From contig JAKSZP010012158.1 in assembly GCA_022478985.1 (NCBI GenBank), positions 1 through 64,000 of the forward strand: a stretch of DNA of 64,000 nt. The letters run 5' to 3'. Shown here piece by piece: positions 23,617 through 35,540 of this stretch. Position numbers and translations under genes: made by a program. The notes under the pieces were generated by a model that ran no database searches, had not been told where the DNA came from, and saw nothing but the letters and a program-made list of their open reading frames with translations. Source of the DNA: Massospora cicadina. Taxonomy: Eukaryota; Entomophthoromycota; Entomophthoromycetes; Entomophthorales; Entomophthoraceae. Position 1 is the first letter of the stretch; every line of letters starts with the position of its first letter.

Positions 23617-24151
23617 GATACAACGAAGAATTACTGAACAGGGTTACGCTCACCGAGCTATAGGATTGATGATATGAAGATGAGTCCTTGGAGCAACGTG
23701 ATAAACAAGAAATATGGAGCAATTACACCAGCAACACTTCTTTATTTTATCTTTATTATCTTCAGCGGATCCTCCCTGGTCCGCTCTCTCTTCTACTAAC
23801 AATACTCCCTCTTCTATGCCATCTCACTTATATCTAAGCAATTTTGGACAATACAACTCTCTTGGCTTAGACTATTTGTTTCTGCCATAACTCATTGGTT
23901 CCAGAAGAGTCTACCAATTATTAAATTCATGATCACATTAGTTCAAGGCGATCTACTAATTATTTTTCATATGGTGACTTCACCTAATTTGGAGGAAATC
24001 CACTAAGTATTTGTTTGAGGCTCAGTATCACACCTATCGCCTTATGTGAAGGCAATATCATTAATATTTCATACAACTCAGTTTGTCAAATTTCGCCCAT
24101 CCCTCCATAACGGTATAGGGCTTATCATCCATTTATGGCAGAATCTTGACA

Positions 24152-24163
24152 TTACCCCCCTTG
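24152..24163 (-). other. Element E polypurine tract
   Basis: On the minus strand CAAGGGGGGTAA directly precedes the 3' LTR start TGTCAAGATTC. Confidence 0.8.
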
Positions 24164-25370
24164 ACTGGATGATAAGGCTCCTATTGTATATAGCCTGAAG
24201 GAACTTCACATGCACTCGGTTAATGATCTGACTGCTCATGGGGTCCTTGATAGTATAGGCATTGACACCTATTTTCTCAATGACTTCAAACAGACCAAAA
24301 TTCCTATACTGGCCAATTTGTGCTTCTGACCAAACACCTAATAGATATGGCATAGAACCATGTCCCCATCCTTGAACTGAGATAGCTCACTATGCTGTAC
24401 CTGATTGGCAGCTCAATTCTTTATCTTTGTTTAATCTGAATGAGTACGCTTTGGTTTTAAATTTGATTAACGTGTCAGCTAGGTTAGTCAAATAATATTG
24501 GGGATCTTTTCCACTAATATCTCTACACAAGAATAGAGCAATGCTGGAAGAGCCAGGTGTCATCCATATAGTAATTGAAAGGGGCTCTTCCCCTTGGCTT
24601 AATGGTAGCTAATATTATAGGCAAAGACAGCAGTAGACAGGAGGAAACTCCAATTGGAAGGTTGATCCATTACCAATTTTTGGAGGATGTTCACCAAGGT
24701 TCCATAAACTCGCTCAACCATCCCATTGGACTTGGGGTGGTATGGGGTCTTAAGTCTCCGTAAATGCTCATTAGATCATTCAACTTTGGAAGGATGTGTG
24801 AGGTGAAATTGGTTCAGTTGTTGGTAAGAATGAACTGAGGGCAGCCATGTTGCTGAATAATACATTCCATTATAAACTTGGCCAATGTGACCACCCCAAA
24901 TCCCATATCACCCTGCTTCAACCCACCTGATCAAGTGGACAATTGCCACCAGAATGTACTTAGACTAGTTAGCTCCTGTTGTAAGAGGGCCAACGATATC
25001 AAGGGAAACCATATGTCAAGCAAAATGGGGTTTTACTAACTGGTACAAGGTCATCTGGTGGAATGGATTTTCCATCTGGTACTGGTGGCAGCAGGAAATG
25101 GTTCCAAGCACGTTGAAGTTCATGATTTCTCAATAGTACTGAGGTCACGACAATTTCAGGGTCTTACTTACTCCACCATGTCCAACTGCTTGGTGTGCGC
25201 TCATAATAGTATCAGGTCATGCTGAGGGTTGCGGGAAGTTCACTGTAGAATCTCCAATCCGCTTGTACAACTAACCATTCCACTGGAAGGTATTGGCTCA
25301 CATTTCATTTAATGCCTTGATAACTTGCAGTGGCTCATCATACTTTACGCTGAGCATCTTGTCATACATT
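24164..25370 (-). pseudogene. Element E integrase remnant
   Basis: The C-terminal tail reads IGQYRNFGLFEVIEKIGVNA, then IINRVHVKFLQAIYNRSLI. The core is broken into short frames but can be followed at 24540-25270 by alignment with G. It lies downstream of RNase H, as usual. Confidence 0.7.
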
Positions 25371-25780
25371 ATGTCACTCAGATCTGCCATAACTGCAATT
25401 ATTGGTAGTTTTGGCAATTAATAAGCGTTTAAGTTTTGCTCCAGGTTGGTGGAAAACCTCAAAGTCAAAAGCCTGCAGTTTGAGGGTCCATCTGGCTACC
25501 CTCCCTTCAGGCTCCTTAAGGTTCTGTAAACAGCATAACGAAGCGATATCTGTTATGACTTTGAACTTCACTCCATTCAAGTACACTCTAAATTACTTAT
25601 ATGCGTAAATCACCGCTAATAACTCCTTCTCAGTCATGGTATAATTACTTTCATGGCAGTTCAGGCTCTGACTGCAGTATGCAACAGGTTTCTCCTCCCC
25701 CTCATCGCTTTTTGGGATAGAACTGCCCTAACGGTGGAAAGGGATGCATCCATATGTATGATAAACTATTTATCAAATTG
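25370..25780 (-). pseudogene. Element E RNase H remnant
   Basis: The first block reads MDASLSTVRAVLSQK near 25715-25760, with the catalytic Asp intact. The later part (25374-25586) reads VKFKVITDIASLCCLQNLKE and RVARWTLKLQAFDFEVFHQP. Confidence 0.75.
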
Positions 25781-26640
25781 GGATAGTGCAGCACTGGCGC
25801 ACTGCTTGGCACCATTTGAAGTGTATTAAAAATGCATTGTTGATGATCCGTCCATTTAAATGTAGCATCATTCTTTAATAGCTCAAACAGCGGACCTCCA
25901 ATACAACTAAAGTTAGGTATAAAGTGGCAGTAGTAGCCAACCATCCCCAAAAATAATTGTTTATTGTACTTACTGTTTGGCATAGTTATTTTCCGGATAG
26001 CCTCCACCTTGGCTGGTTGGGGCCTCAGCCTGGTCGCATCTACCACAAGCCCAAGATAATCCATTTGGTCCTTAAAGAAGTGGCATTTATGGGGCTTGAC
26101 TTTAATGTTGGACTCAGCACGTTAGCAGAAGACCTCCTCCAGGTGGATAAGATGCTTGGAGAATGTACGCAAAATGACATCATTTTGTTAAGGTACACAA
26201 GGATGCATGCCATCTTAAGGTTGCCAAGAATGGTGTCCATGGCCCATTGAAACGTAGACGGGGCGTTACATAGTACTTGAGGCATATGGGTCAGTTGGAA
26301 AAGCCCCTTGGATGTGATAATAAAGCACTTCTCCTGTTCTTCCGCAGGCAACATAATTTGCCAGTATCCCAATATCAAGTCCATTGATGATAAGTAAAGA
26401 GCTCCTCCCAACCAATCCAAGGCACTGTCAATTTGCAGCAAGGGATATGAGTCTTTTTTGGTGATGCTGTTGAGCTTCCAGTAGTCTATTACTACCCAGT
26501 TGGTACTGTCCTTTTTTACGATAAGAACAGGCGAAGCCCATGGACTCTTGGATGGTTTGAGAATCCCTTGCTCCAGTAAATTTTTTTTCTCTTATGTTAC
26601 TACTTCTTCAGCTGCCATAGACTGGCGGATCAGCTAAGGC
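25780..26640 (-). pseudogene. Element E reverse transcriptase remnant
   Basis: 26040-26441 encodes DSALDWLGGALYLSSMDLIL, GYWQIMLPAEEQEK and CNAPSTFQWAMDTILGNL. The catalytic box at 26184-26195 is YLNK instead of YLDD. 25702-26064 encodes the thumb (FLGMVGYYCHFIPNFS). Confidence 0.85.
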
Positions 26641-26859
26641 CTGATGAGGGGATGATTCCCAGTGTCCACTTGATGGACCATTCCCCATGAGCACACTACA
26701 TTGTGATTGTCAATGGCAAAGATCTCTTTATACCTTTGGAATAAAGCTATTTATTGATCTTTTTTCTTCTGATAACCCATTAAATTGTTGCGCAGTACCA
26801 CCATTATTATGCCAATCTGTGGTTTGACAGGTAAATTAATTTCATCCAGTGACCCAAAC

Positions 26860-27180
26860 TCGTGAACCTGGAGGACTTCCTCATCAGAAGTCAGGTGTAA
26901 ATATGCCACTATTTGGTATCAGCGGATCTGCAATTGTTCATTTTGTAGATTCGCTAATAAAACCTTGATTCCCACATGTTCCAGTAGTTTAATGCCTGGA
27001 TCCACGTGGGGCTCAAGCCTCTATTGTTGGTAAAGGCCAAGAACTTCCCCATAGAGTCCATCTGGCACTTTTACCAGCAACTCAGTGCTCATTATTACTT
27101 GGTGACTAGATGGTTTGGACACAGGCCCAGCAGCTCTGAGCGGCAGCCCTTTTATTTGTATACCTGTTGAGGGGAGGGCC
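26860..27180 (-). pseudogene. Element E protease-RT spacer domain
   Basis: Minus-strand frames give HQVIMSTELLVKVPDGLYGE, then EPHVDPGIKLLEH, then IKVLLANLQNEQLQIR and QIVAYLHLTSDEEV. This is the same domain as in A, D and G. Confidence 0.7.
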
Positions 27181-27359
27181 CAGGTCTTGCTCTTTAATTG
27201 ATGATATCAAACTGGAATCACCCCGTAACTGTATGCCAGGTTAATATGTCCCATATGCACCAGATCCTTTGGCACTTCCATAGAAGTAAAGTATATTGGG
27301 ATCCACTACCCCAAAACCTCAATGGTCTCCACCATCATATCAATGACAGCGCCAAAGTG

Positions 27360-27620
27360 TCACATGAAAGTGGTACCAATTGACATATCAAACTGGTTGT
27401 TTAGTAACACTATTTCTGGAGCTACAACAACAATCGACCCAAAATACAAGGGTAGCGCGCAGTACACTCTCTCAGAGATTGTGCTAGCTGCTCCCGCGGT
27501 CCCATATACCATCTGGTGTTCTACATCAGGACTTAATATCAACTTCGCCACCACTTAGTGGAAACTATGTTGACCAGTGCGCCCATATCTATTATAGCAC
27601 AGACTCAGGTTCTGGCTACA
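27360..27620 (-). pseudogene. Element E aspartic protease remnant
   Basis: The active site reads AIIDMGALVNIVSTK near 27555-27600. The usual DTG is DMG, a single C-to-T change (ACG to ATG). The rest reads LSPDVEHQMVYGTAGAASTI, matching G. Confidence 0.75.
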
Positions 27621-27689
27621 ACAATGTCACAGTGTGTATAATCTGAATACGATGAACCTTGAATATTTAACACATGAATATTTTAGAAC

Positions 27690-28971
27690 TGTCCATACCC
27701 AAGGAAACCCAAAAACTCTCATCAACTTTGGGGTATTCTTTGATGATAGTGTTGACTGGGAGTGTGACGTTTAATTCTTGCAAGGAAGGAGCATCTGCAG
27801 ATGGGTTCAACTTGTCAGGAAACTTGATAAAACATTTGTCAAGAGTATGGTTTGGGCTGCATCTGAGATCCTTCTTCCGCCACAGCTTTGGCTTGCGCTC
27901 ATGTCAATATATTCACCCCTCCAACCAGCTGCTGATATAAGAATTCATCATTATATGGAGAGACTTCCGCTGAATATACAGTGTTAAGTTCATGTGGGAA
28001 GTTGTAAATTGAGATAGCGGAGGTATGAAGTCCCTTTTCTACTATACTCTGACTTTTCCATGATAGTACTATTCCTGCTGTACGTGATGGACCTGACGAT
28101 TGAGGCAACCTCATGCCAGGTACCCAGGGTGACTTCATTCAAAATAATTAACCCCATGGGTTCTTCATCCTTGATTATTGTAAGATGAGACTTGCCAATA
28201 ATTTGATTGTGGGCGATCAGCATAATTAGGCTCAGTTTGGTAGTTGGCTGATGATGATAATCAGGTCCAGGGCGAAAATTGAACGTATGGAGGAAATTTA
28301 GCAGAATCTGAACTGGTTGGGCAAATTCCCCCAACTATAAAGTCTGGCGACAGTGATGATATGTTTCTGCTGAGTATTTGGTGGGGGGAAGGTTATGGAT
28401 AGATGGCGCAAAAACTGAACAATTTTAAGCAGGGGTACGTCGTTGTCCAACGTTGGGGTCATGAAATTGTAAAGCTCACAGTATGTCTTTACTGCAGAGG
28501 TCATCAAAATGCACTTGTTTGATTTAGATAAAGTACCTGCCCCAATTAACACATGAGATTATACTGTAAATCAATAAGCAAATGCAGTGAGGGTCTCATT
28601 AGGCTGAAACCCTTTGGTCAAAATCTCAGCCTTCTGCTGTGACATCTTCGATGTACCCCCAAACAACTGCATCACAGTATCCTTCACCTTCTGGTAGGTA
28701 ATAGAACTGTCTGGAAGATAATAGGTGACTTGGTTAACACTTCCAACATCCAAGGTGGAAATTAACAGTTTCGCTTTCTGCCAATCCAAGGCTCCTTCCA
28801 TTGCAATTTTGAATCACTTAAAGAACCCATGAATATTACCATTGCAATTGAACGGAGGCAGCTTATTACTACAAACCTCCTGTAAAGATCATCCTGCCTC
28901 TTGAGCACAGCGTCTAAGGCAAGTTTGAGTTTCACATATTTGACTGGTATAGCATGTCATGAAGATCCCCC
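27690..28971 (-). pseudogene. Element E gag, main part
   Basis: 28571-28801 reads DWQKAKLLISTLDVGSVNQV and SITYQKVKDTVMQLFGG. 28298-28552 continues the capsid. A decayed zinc knuckle lies near 28100-28140. The N-terminal end is on the far side of element F (45837-45914). Confidence 0.8.
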
Positions 28972-29730
28972 TGTTGGACATTTGCCCTCTCAGCTACAAG
29001 ATGAGAATGTTGTGTGTTCAAGTAGGCCAGGAAGAGAAAAGTCGGACATTTATTAGTCTGAAAAATGATTTCAATTTTAATAATAATGAGGAAATTAGCC
29101 AAAAGACCCTGGCTAATTCTCAGTGGAACCACGCTGATTAAGTAACACTAGTTTAAATACCTCACAGGCAATTAACTCAAATTTCAGCAGTCAGATTACT
29201 CTGACTTCATGGTGGAATCTGGGGCATTCATTGGATGGATCTCCCCTAGCCCCTACCAGTCCCATTCAAACACTTATGTGGGGACCACCCCCTTTATAGG
29301 AGTGGCAGGGATCCCCAAGGTGCAATAACTTTTGCAAAAGGGGATTGGCTAAAGTATATTAAGTCATTACCCCATGGTTACATCTTGCCTCAAACTAATC
29401 CCCCATTTACCATTCAGCCTAAATGAAGCGCGTTTGCCAAGCTTCAATAGGCTAACTTCGCATATTTCCTTTTTTGGACTAATCTAAGCTATTCTGAACG
29501 TAAAATTGAATTTCCCTTGACCCTTAATACGTTTAAATAATGATTGATCTGAATTCGAGGGGACGTTTTTTTCTTATCCCCAGCGGCACCAAATAAAAAC
29601 TTTAAAAACCCATATTTATCAAGTTTCTAGAGTTTAGTTATATTTAGTATATTAGTGGTATAATTCCCCTATTGAAGGTATTTGGAAAAACAAGCACCAA
29701 GCGAGCATCTCCCTACGCTAAAATCCAACA
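28972..29730 (+). repeat. Element F 5' LTR
   Basis: 759 bp, starting TGTTGGACATTTGCCC and ending TAAAATCCAACA. It matches 32990-33109 followed by 45194-45836, whose combined length is 763 bp. Confidence 0.9.
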
Positions 29731-29732
29731 AG

Positions 29733-29748
29733 TGGTGCTCACTACAGG
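29733..29748 (+). other. Element F primer-binding site
   Basis: TGGTGCTCACTACAGG, two bases after the LTR. Taken here as the reference for the five related sites in the window. Confidence 0.8.
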
Positions 29749-29769
29749 GGACCCTGTATACCACCAAAA

Positions 29770-30120
29770 CTATATAAACTATGGCAAAAAAACGCATATG
29801 ACCTGCTCATTGGTACTCAATTCATGATTGAGTATGAGGGAATAATTAATATGAAACAGGGATTTCTCTCCCTTCTAAATTACGAGGTTTCCCTAGTCTT
29901 TACAAGTAATGAGCCTAGAAGAAGGAATATACATGCATAGTTGAGTATCCTCTTCCGCCCTCACCCTTACTTATACCACATCTGGAAGAAATACAAAAAA
30001 GCTGCCTGACTCTGTGGATGGTTCAGATGGCATTCCATTGTATGCGTCAGAGGAGGTAGTAGTCAAAGCGGGTGAACAAAAGGTGATAGACACCAAAATT
30101 ACTATGTAAATCTCCCACAA
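29770..30120 (+). pseudogene. Element F protease C-terminal remnant
   Basis: Within about 40 bp of the primer site the frame already reads YDLLIGTQFMIEYEGIINMK, which lies after the active site in other retropepsins. Gag and the DTG-containing half are therefore deleted. Confidence 0.6.
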
Positions 30121-30289
30121 CTGCCTTCTGCATTTAACAAGTGTTGATGGAATAAGCCCTTTGGAACCTCAGGTGCTGCCAGGTATCCTAGACCCTGCCT
30201 AACAGCGACCCATCAATCTTTTTCTGAGAAATCTCACTAACAAGGACATGATTTGTAAAGAAGCATAAGGAGATTGGAAAAGCCCTGTT

Positions 30290-31350
30290 GCTTCCCATCA
30301 AAGACATCCACCAAGTCCATTATATTGTGTCTATGATAGATATGGGACTACCCACAGACCATATGATATGTGATTTGCCCAACGTGCAGATTTCTGATGA
30401 GCTAACTCCCGCTGAACTTAATAAAGTTCATTCCTTAATGGAGTCCTATAGTGACATTTTCTCTATATATGATACAGACTATGGGCTTATGAAGAGCTGG
30501 TACCACACCATTGATGTTAGTGATGCCAAGACTATTTGATCCAAGCCTTATTGGAAATCAAACGTTGAGGAGCTCCAGATGAGGACAGAGATTAAACAGT
30601 TATTGGACGCGGGGCTACTGGTGCCTTCTTAAAGTCCCTGGTCATATCCACTATTACTCAAAAAAGAAGAATTGTGGGCATTGGGTTATTATGGACTACC
30701 GCAAGCTGAATAACCTCACCAGGAAGGACAGCTACCCAATCCCCCAAAATGACGACGCTCTGGCCCATCTCTCTGGGTCCAATTTCTTTTTTGCCATGGA
30801 CTTGGTAGCGGATACTGGCAAATTGACCTTTCTCCGCAAGACCAGGAAATTTGTGCTCTCATCTGCAGTGAGGGTCTTTTCCAACCTATCCGATTACCAC
30901 AAGGGTTGTGCAATGCACCCACATCTTTCCAGCGTGCAATGGATCACATATTGCAGGATTTAAAGCTTTGTTGCGTGATTATATTACATAGAAGATATCA
31001 TTATCTTTTCCTGAACCTTTAATGAGCACCTTTCTCATTTAAAGGAGGTTTTCCAAAGTTTTCAGGCCTCTCACATTAAGCTGAAGCCCACCAAATGTAC
31101 TTTCTTCAAAAAAGTTAGACTTCTTGAGTCACGCCATCTCCTCAGATGGGATCCTGCCTCTCCAAGATAGGTCGAGGCGATATCCAAGATGCCTTCCCCC
31201 AAAACCCTCCGTGATATTCAAGTCTTTTTGAGCATGATGGGGTACTACCATCAATTCTTCCCCAAATTTGCTCAGCTCAGTGAGCCCTCATACGCCTTCT
31301 AACCAAAAACACCCCTTTCCATTAAAGAGCGGAACAACAGGCTGCTTTTA
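30290..31350 (+). pseudogene. Element F reverse transcriptase remnant
   Basis: 30288-30539 holds the pre-RT region (LNKVHSLMESYSDIFSIYDT). 30691-30963 reads MDYRKLNNLTRKDSYPIPQN and FFFAMDLVA. The catalytic box at 30985-30996 is YIED (usually YIDD or YLDD). The downstream connection includes SMMGYYHQFFPKFAQ. It is more distant from A, E and G than they are from each other. Confidence 0.8.
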
Positions 31351-31399
31351 AAATGCTAAAAAAAGCTGTTGCAGCAACGGCCAATTCTGCACCACCCTG

Positions 31400-31780
31400 A
31401 TTAAGGTAAACCCTTTATGCTGTTTAATGATGCTTCTGATCATGCAGTTGGAGCTATCTTGGCCCAATTGGATGATCATGGGGTTAGTCAACCCGTTCCA
31501 TAGTTCAGCAAGATGCTTTCAAAGGCAGAACGCAATTACAGCGTCACTGAGAAGGAATGCCTGGCCATCTTGCTGCTGTTAAACACTATTGCCCTTTCTT
31601 ATATAGGTCCTCATTAAAAGTGATTACTGACCACGCCTCATTAAAGTGGTTACAAAATATAAAGGATCCCACTGGATGGTTAGCACGCTGGGCTTTATAG
31701 CTTTAGAACTATTATATGACCATTGTACACTGAGCTGGGACGAGCCACATGGATGTAGATGGGTTGACTCGGCTGCCCAT
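31400..31780 (+). pseudogene. Element F RNase H remnant
   Basis: Reads KPFMLFNDASDHAVGAILAQ with the catalytic Asp present, then NYSVTEKECLAI with the Glu. The end block is LKWLQNIKDPTGWLARWAL and SHMDVDGLTRLP. Confidence 0.8.
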
Positions 31781-31849
31781 CCTTCATTTAGATAATAGTG
31801 AAGCAGAGCGGCTACATGATCTTCTAGTGACCCCTGATGCTTGGGAGGA

Positions 31850-32978
31850 TGAGGACGAACCAGTTCAGAAGATGCTATCTCGCCATTCCCATAACAAGAA
31901 GGTGGATAATGGCCATCTATACAAGAAAGTGGGGGTGAACTGGTTACCCTACCTCTGACCTTCAGAGCGAGTACATGTCATTATGGAGTCTCATGCCCTC
32001 CTAGGGCATAGTGGAGTGCTGAAACCTATGGGTGGGTAAAATAACGCTACTATTGGGAGGAAATCATGGATTCATCATTGAAGTCTTATATGCCTTTTTA
32101 ACATGTAAAAAGCAATTAAACTCCAAAACAAAGTATCAATATCATCCTACCACCCCTCAATAATCTTTCAACACAATAAGTCTCAATGTGGTTGGCCCTC
32201 TCCCCCAAACTGCGGGTGTAAATAGATATATATGGGTCGAGGCAGTGGCTATCTCAGCTCAGATGGCAAAAGCCACGGCTACTCTCCTCCACCAGTAAAT
32301 CTTTACCTGACACGGTTTTCCCCAAGTTTTGCTCTGCAATAATGGTAGAATCTTCAGCTCCCAAGTAATGAAGATTCTCATGACTTCCATGGGCACCCAA
32401 CAGCTCTTTTCTGCCCCCTACAACCCCTTGACCAATGGCACTTTGGAAAGAGCAAACGGGACTCTGGTTTCTATATTATGGAAAATGGCTACTTCAGACC
32501 CCCTCCACAGGAATCAGTACTTACCAAGTGCTCTTGGTGTAACGCATCAGCTATCATCAGATCCTTAAAATGTCGTCTATCTGAGTATTGTATGGGCGAG
32601 AACCTGGGGTTCCAGCTTTACTTGAAAAAGATATCTTTACTGGTAAGACTGATCCTGAGCAAGCTATGAAGAATTTAGCCCAGTATATCATACAGTTGCA
32701 ATCAGAAGCAATGACCGACTTATTAAAGAAAGTTGCAAAAAAGGGTCAAGCTGCTAATGAGTTAAAGGACCCTCTTCCTTCCTTCCAAGTATCTGACTTG
32801 GTTCTTTACTATCATAATTGTATCACCCTAGAAAGGAGAAACTAGGGTTCATTTGGGAAAGCCTTTTTGTAGTCACTTACAAGCGAAGAGGAGTACACCA
32901 TCAAATCTCTTGCTACTGGAGATACTATCAGTCAAGTTCATGTCGGTACCTACAGTTCTATTCTCCCCCCAATATACT
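31850..32978 (+). pseudogene. Element F integrase remnant
   Basis: The zinc finger starts ESHALLGHSGVLKP. The core shows NVVGPLPQTAGVNRY and, near 32435-32470, NPLTNGTLERANGTLVSILW with the catalytic Glu. The C-terminal tail contains KDPLPSFQVSDLVLYYHNC, a usual beta-barrel region. The frame breaks several times. Confidence 0.78.
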
Positions 32979-32979
32979 T

Positions 32980-32989
32980 GAGGGGGTGA
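32980..32989 (+). other. Element F polypurine tract
   Basis: GAGGGGGTGA directly before the 3' LTR start TGTCAGAC. Confidence 0.8.
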
Positions 32990-33109
32990 TGTCAGACAAT
33001 TGCCCTCTCAGCTACAAAATAAGAATTTTGTGGGTTCAAAAAGGCTGAAAGGGGGAAATGTTGGACATTATTAGTTTTCAATAATTATTTCAATTTTAAT
33101 AATAATAAT
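32990..33109 (+). repeat. Element F 3' LTR, left fragment
   Basis: About the first 118 bp of the LTR, ending in TTTTAATAATAATAAT, where the LINE begins. The remainder of the LTR is at 45194-45836. Confidence 0.87.
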
Positions 33110-33321
33110 TTTATTTGAGGTGGGCCAACCTTGGGACAAATATGTCACACCAAAGAGAGGGGGAGAAAGTGAAATAAAAGGGGCTGCGACTTAAACCCAA
33201 GTGCCAGGGGAGAACGTCGTGGCCAGTGTTCCCATGGGACCTGGAGGTGTTGGAGGGGCTTCACTTGAGCTGCTCAATAAATTTATGCTGTTGAGGCAGG
33301 TTTGCATTTCTGGGTCAACAG

Positions 33322-34634
33322 TTAGGAAGGGTAGCAGAAGCCAGCTCTACACCATCCTCTGAAGTTGGCATGGAATCGCTTCACCAAACAGCCAAATATT
33401 GAATGCTTTTTTTTGTTAATTTGATTGCAAATCTCAACGGGATTTAAGGCCAGATTTTGAATTGCTTTGAGGAAAATTGTGTGAATTGCCCATAGGGACA
33501 ATGCAAAAATAACTACTTGAAGCAATTCTGGGATTGGTGATTCAATATTAAGTGCCATAAAATTTGCGATCAGACAGAGTTTGGTGGGTATGCGGTTGGG
33601 TGCCATCAGTGGCCACACTAGTTTCCATACAAGCTGGGCCATTGGGCACTCTTTCATCCTATGTAGCAGGGTGTCTTTTGCACTGCATACTCTGCAGTGC
33701 TCTTGGGTTGAATTAGACCACTTAGCTGTTTGGTAGGCCATGTGCAGGCATTGCCAAACGTGCGCCCTGATTTTTGGGTGAAGTAGATTGTGGGTTGCTA
33801 ATTTCCAATTAAAATTGAGTTTTCTTTTGTCATATGGCTGATCATTATGATCCAGGAGGTCAATATGAGATAGGGTTTGTGCTCTTAATGGGGGGTATTT
33901 CGTTACTGAGACTTGTGCACCCCTGCATTTCTAGGCGTAGGCATAGTTTTCAAACCCTTGACTGCGTTGCCCTTGTGATACTGAGAGGGAACAGCCACGC
34001 ATCTTGACGGATAATCTTCAATACTTCATGGGAAAAATTCAAGGACTGGTGTGGGCCATGGGCATTTGGCTTGGCTGCCAGGTAAGACAGAAGGGTGTTT
34101 CAGGATGTGGGATTTGCAAGTCTGAGGTCCCTGGCCATGTTGCTTTGTGCAGCATGAGACCAGTGGTTCAGTTTGGAGGTTGGGCTTGTTACTCTGACTA
34201 TCCACTTACCAAAAATTTTATCAGATTGGGCGACATGGTCAGTAAGCCTAGGCCTCCTTTTGCTCTTGGTCCATGAAGCAGGCCAATTCATATTGGGGCT
34301 CTTCTGCCTTCCCACAACCATGACTGCAGTAAAGCCCTGATGAAGTCATGGAAGTTTGAGGAGAAGGGAACAATTGCGGCTGGGAACCAGAGAATTGGAA
34401 GCAGGAGGGAATTCACAACCATGACTTGCCCTATGAGTCCCATTTGCCTCCCTCTGAGGGAGGCAATGCGGGATGCAAGCTTCCAGATGAGCCCATCCTC
34501 AATCCTGGGCAGGTCTAGCCCTTTATGTTCAGGATGATACCCAGGTGTCTCACTGGGATGCCTGAAGGCGTCACCCCGAATGGGCCCAGATTCTGCCCAG
34601 TTTCTTGTTTTTTTGGATACTAGGGGGTGGCAGG
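33322..34634 (-). pseudogene. LINE ORF2 C-terminal part with zinc finger
   Basis: 34340-34600 reads GIPVRHLGIILNIKGLDLPR, then IWKLASRIASLRGRQMGLIG, the usual region after the RT palm. 33322-33741 reads AKWSNSTQEHCRVCSAKDTL then HRMKECPMAQLVWKLVWP, a CX2C...HX4C zinc motif common at LINE C-termini. Confidence 0.8.
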
Positions 34635-35454
34635 AATGGTCATTTCATACTGGCAATTTGTATGCATTTCACCAAATAAATTTGAATTTTTATTTTATTT
34701 ATTTTGTTTTTTTAGTTTTTTCTACCATTAGCCTCAATTCTTTTTAATTTTCGCATTGGACATTGCAAAGCACTTGGATTTGGCTATAGAACCGATTTGC
34801 CACCAGTTACTTCATCCCCAGCAATGTGCAGGGGCCTGCAGTTAAGGTCTCGACTTTTGATTAGTGTATTTAAATTATTTAAATTACCTGTATTGGATTC
34901 TGAGACATTGGAATCGTGCATTAAATTATCTTATTTAATTTCATCAGGGCAGCTCGCTGATTCATCACCAATTGAGTCATACTCAGTGGTGATTTGAGAC
35001 CTGCAATTAAGGTCTCAGTTTTTGATTTGCTGTATTAGATTGTTTAAATTGTTTGACTTAATGATCGAAACTTTGGTGCTTTGCATTAAATTATTTGAAT
35101 TGATTTCAACATTTTGGTCATTTGACTTGCTGCCAATTCCATCATCTTTGGGTGAATTCTAAAACCCATAATTAATTTTATCACTTACCTTCTTGTCTAA
35201 ACTGATTTTTGCATTTAAATTCGGGTCAGCTGATGCAATGACAATGTCATTATTGACATCAAAATCTGGCATCTGATTTGTCACATCTACAACCAATCTG
35301 ACTTTTGATTTTTCTGTATGCGTTTTTTGGATATTGTAATTTGTTCAGTTTCACTTCTTCTGACTCACCATGACATCAATCTTCCTCAGACATTCACAGT
35401 GCTGGGTATACAGGCCCAGTTGTCACCCACCACAGCTACCATTTCCAGCTGAGT
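34635..35454. mobile_element. 820-bp AT-rich insert within LINE ORF2
   Basis: Flanked by perfect 12-bp direct repeats GGGGGTGGCAGG (34623-34634 and 35455-35466). It separates RT residues KTEILPVSG from HLGIILN, which lie close together in related LINEs. It contains two related blocks about 165 bp apart (34838 and 35002: CTGCA(G/A)TTAAGGTCTC) and no clear genes. The element type is unknown. Confidence 0.55.
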
Positions 35455-35466
35455 GGGGGTGGCAGG

Positions 35467-35540
35467 TGGCAGGGTGGCTCTTGCTGGGGCCAGTTGGCAA
35501 ACCCTGGTTCAAGTTTCGCCACCCCAGTTTTTTTTTTAAT
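35467..35540 (+). other. tRNA-like short sequence with poly-T
   Basis: GGGTGGC (35472-35478) and GCCACCC (35518-35524) are a perfect 7-bp acceptor-like pair. A B-box-like GGTTCAAGTTTC lies at 35506-35517 and ten T residues follow at 35528. At about 53 nt it is too short for a full tRNA. It may be part of the insert beside it, or a degraded retroposon head. Confidence 0.35.

Larger units (their letters stand above)
22182..24151 (-). repeat. Element E 3' LTR, interrupted by solo LTR J
   Basis: Native parts are 22182-22212 and 23617-24151. They align with the 5' LTR at 45932-46500 (shared GGTTACGC, ACACTTCTTTATTTTAT, TCAGCGGATCC). Confidence 0.82.

Noticed and set aside
29040..29730. A shorter F LTR starting at the second TCGGACATT motif, implying a tandem element
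   Set aside because: The sequence before it is also present in the 3' LTR, and starting at 28972 gives TGTTGGA/TCCAACA inverted ends and a near-perfect target repeat.
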